Source: Ustulina deusta (Eukaryota; Ascomycota; Sordariomycetes; Xylariales; Xylariaceae). From it: a DNA stretch of 64,000 nucleotides. The position numbers and the translations under genes are program-made. Under the pieces are notes generated by a model. The model worked only from the letters and a program-made list of their open reading frames with translations. It was not told the DNA's origin and did not search any database. Shown one piece after another: positions 61,101 to 64,000 of the stretch (positions are counted from its first letter, which is position 1; each line of letters opens with the position of its first letter). The stretch spans positions 835,758 to 899,757 of the forward strand of contig JAJNNX010000018.1 of NCBI GenBank assembly GCA_023159155.1. The letters are read 5' to 3'.

Positions 61101-64000
61101 AGTAATGTTTTGTTTTTAATTTAAAATATATTATATAATTATTTATATAGTTATTAATATTTGTTTTTATTTTTAGCTAAAAGAACTTGTACTATAGTAG
61201 TTTAAACGTATGTTTTTATTTAAAATGCTTTATTAATAAGTTATTATAGTACAATTTAATAAGTTAGAAATAAATAGATTTTTTAAAAAAAATATAAACT
61301 TTATTTTTATAGTATAAAAAAGATTTTTTTAATTGTTTATTAAAAGTCCGTAGGCTTTCTAGTATTAATATGCTTTTTAATCGATTTATATTTAGGGTTT
61401 TTTTATTAAATATTTTAGATTATATTTTATAAACTTTACAATATATCTAAATTTTAGAAGTTTTTATTATTTATAGCTATTTACGCCTATATATATATAA
61501 TTGCTTATATAAAAATAGTCTTTTTTTTAAAGGGTTGGGTAGTATATACTTCGCTTACTAGTACCTTTAGATATTTATTAGAAATCTTAGTTTATATTAT
61601 TACAATTCTTTTTTTTAGTATTAGAAAAAAATTAGTATTTTAAAGCGAATTATTTATATAATTAGGTCGGTATAATAAAGGATTAGCCCTGTTTTGTTTG
61701 TTTTATTTATATTTAATAATAAAATAAAATAAAACTAAATATATATATTAATAAGCTTGTTTTTTATTTAGCTTTAAAGTTTTTATAAATATTTAAAAAT
61801 TACTATAGTTAATTAATACTTTAATTAATAATTTGTTTTTTTAAAAATGATATTGCTAATATTTAAAATATTTTATAATTATAAATATTTTTTAATTTAA
61901 AGTTTTATAATTCGATTTTATATTAGTAAACTTGCAAAAATAAAACGTAACAAAATATTATTTATTTTAACTATGTTTTTAAAAAAAGTTCTTTATTAGT
62001 ACTGCTTTAAAAAAATTGGGTTTTACTAATATTTACTTTTTAGGGTCAAAATATATAAAAAAAATAGCTTTTTTAAATAAGTTCTAAAGCTTTTTAAAAG
62101 CTTTTATTATAAAATAGTTTAAAAAAATTCAACTTTTTTTTATTTTAGTTAGGCTTTTTTTAAATATTAAATTAAAAAAGTAGCAACCTAGAAATACTTT
62201 TTAATAAAGCGTTAATAAAAGTTATAAAAATTTAAAAACTATTATAATTTATAATAAAAACTAAAAAATAATTATTATTTAATTATATTAATATAATTAA
62301 AGTTTATTTTAATGCTTTAATTAAATATAATATATTTAAAAAATTAAAAATTTTTAAAAAATTTTTAAATATATTTTATATAAGATTTTTTATTTATATA
62401 AGATTTTTTATTTATAAAAAATATAAAAATATTATTTAAATATTTTATATATATAGTTTTAAAAAATAGTAAAAATATTATATAAACTTATAAATATAAC
62501 TACAAATTTATAATAGCTATAATATATATAAAAAGCTATTTTTTTTTAATTCAGATATAATAATAAGCGTTTTTAAAATTAATCTTAGTAAATACTTTAA
62601 TATATATAAATCTATTTATTAATTTTTAAACAAAAAAAAGTATAGCAATTTTTTATATAATATAGTTAAATTTTTTATAATTTATATATAGTTTTAAACT
62701 TTTATTTTTTTTAAAAATAAATAAAATAAAAGCTTTAGTTAGGTTTTTAAATTTTTAAATTTTTTTATTAGTTATTATTTTTATAAGCTATTTTTAAAGT
62801 TTTTTAAGTTTGTTTTAAGCTAATAAATAAATAAAATAATAAAGTATTATAGTATTATTTTATAGATTAATTGCTAAGTTTTTTTATTTAAAATATAAAA
62901 AAATATTAGTTTTATTAATATTAAAAAAATCGGCTAAATTATAAAATTTTAGCAAAACACCTTTAAAACTAGTATAATTTTTTTTTTAATTTTTAATTTT
63001 TTTAATTAAAAAGGTTTAAAAAAATATATAATAGCTTAATAATATTTCTTATTTTTATAAGCCCTAACAAATTAATAAACTATAACTAACTTAAAATATT
63101 TTAGCTTTAAGCTATAAAACTAACAATTTAAACTTAAATTAAATATAATTTTTTAGTTCTTTAGTATAGTTTAGAAAAAAAGCATTAGACTTTTTTTTAA
63201 CTAATTATTTCGGTTAATAGTAATATAAATATACCAAAACTTTTAAGTTATTTTATAGTTATTAATAAGTTTATAAATAACCTAATAAACGTTATAACTA
63301 AAAAATCTATTTTTAGTAATATATTATAAAATATAAATATAAAATAAAGCTTTTTTTAGTTTGTTATATAAAACAAAAATATAACTAATATAATTATATT
63401 TAGTATAAAAATCTAAATTAATAAATATTTTTAATAAGGGTTTTTTAGGTTAATAAATAAATATTGCATAAAATATAAAATTAACACAAAATAAATATAA
63501 AAAGTTATAGTTTTAACCTAGGCTTTATAGTTAAAATTAAAACTATTTTTTAATTTTTTAATTATTATTTAAATATTTATTAAAATATATTAAAAAATTA
63601 TATAAATAATTTTAATTTAAATAATAATTGTTTTTTTTATAAATAATAAAATATATTAAAGTTTTTTTATTTTTAGTTTAACTAAGTTTTTTAAATTTAA
63701 TATTTTTGATTTTTTAATAAATATTACAAGTTAGGTTTTTTATAATTATAATTAATATAACCTGTTTTTTTATAATTAAAACAAAAAAAGTTCTAAGTAT
63801 TACTATTTTGCTTTAAATAATTATAAGGGTTATTCTATAGCTGTTTTTAAGATATATTAAAGGTATATTAGCTAAAATAGTTTAAAAGTAATAATTTTTT
63901 AGGTATATAATTATTAAAAAGTTACTAATTTAAATAAAATTATTTTAGCTAGTTTAATACTAATAATTATTTTAGCTCCGAATATATATAGTTTTTAGCT
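58195..64000. mobile_element. Second RIP-type AT island, continues past right edge
   Basis: About 5.8 kb of nearly pure A/T with no ORF of useful length. No terminal repeat pair could be found, so the element type is unknown. TA microsatellites occur near 58899 and 59097. Between about 58600 and 59150 the plus strand keeps G but has almost no C. Confidence 0.65.

Noticed and set aside
1..64000. A secondary-metabolite gene cluster linking the two dioxygenases, dehydrogenase and methyltransferase
   Set aside because: The genes are tens of kilobases apart, interspersed with housekeeping genes, and no backbone synthase is present.

Overview
The window looks like nuclear DNA of a filamentous ascomycete. 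Genes carry many short GT-AG introns with fungal branch-point motifs. Recognisable proteins match fungal families: Rpf2, cytosolic PheRS alpha, a UPF0592/DUF1765 protein, a DAL5-type permease and an ADH6-type dehydrogenase. Two large blocks (about 25.7-46.5 kb and 58.2-64 kb to the window edge) are almost pure A/T in the style of repeat-induced point mutation (RIP). Such sharply bounded AT islands beside normal gene-rich DNA are typical of Pezizomycotina, and Hypocreales such as Clavicipitaceae would fit, but the species cannot be fixed from sequence alone.

Layout. 1-2.0 kb (-): an anion:cation symporter-type MFS transporter, cut by the left edge, with a frame problem in its first exon. 2.6-4.0 kb (+): an isopenicillin-N-synthase-like 2OG-Fe(II) dioxygenase, divergent from the transporter. 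4.2-5.0 kb: a copy of a dispersed repeat and a decayed reading frame. 5.7-6.0 kb (+): a 77-residue SMP/LEA-like stress protein. 6.4 kb (+): a possible small secreted peptide. 7.2-9.3 kb (-): FRS2, eight exons. 10.1-11.2 kb (+): a second 2OG-Fe(II) dioxygenase. 12.4-16.1 kb (-): a 1209-residue UPF0592/DUF1765 protein. 17.8-18.1 kb (-): another small secreted candidate. 20.1-20.6 kb (+): a 117-residue conserved fungal protein. 20.8-22.0 kb (-): RPF2. 22.7-24.2 kb (-): an NADP-type zinc alcohol dehydrogenase with a 16-nt microexon.

25,718-46,545: a compound mobile element. Two direct long terminal repeats of about 204 bp, flanked by the 5-bp target duplication ACATG, bracket 20.8 kb of RIP-mutated DNA. 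A second LTR element of 5.8 kb (34,921-40,688) is nested inside. An eight-unit 21-bp minisatellite lies near the right end.

46.5-58.2 kb: gene-poor DNA with two more copies of the dispersed repeat, a secreted glycoprotein (50.1-50.8 kb, +), a SAM methyltransferase related to fungal meroterpenoid-pathway enzymes (52.0-53.0 kb, -), a broken O-methyltransferase just upstream of it (53.4-53.9 kb, -), and a 495-residue F-box-type protein (56.1-57.7 kb, -). From 58.2 kb a second RIP block runs off the right edge.

The genes do not form one obvious pathway. The housekeeping genes (FRS2, RPF2, UPF0592) mark the left half as core genome. The right half, between two RIP islands and holding a secreted protein, a methyltransferase and pseudogenes, looks like accessory genome. 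No tRNA, rRNA or CRISPR was seen.
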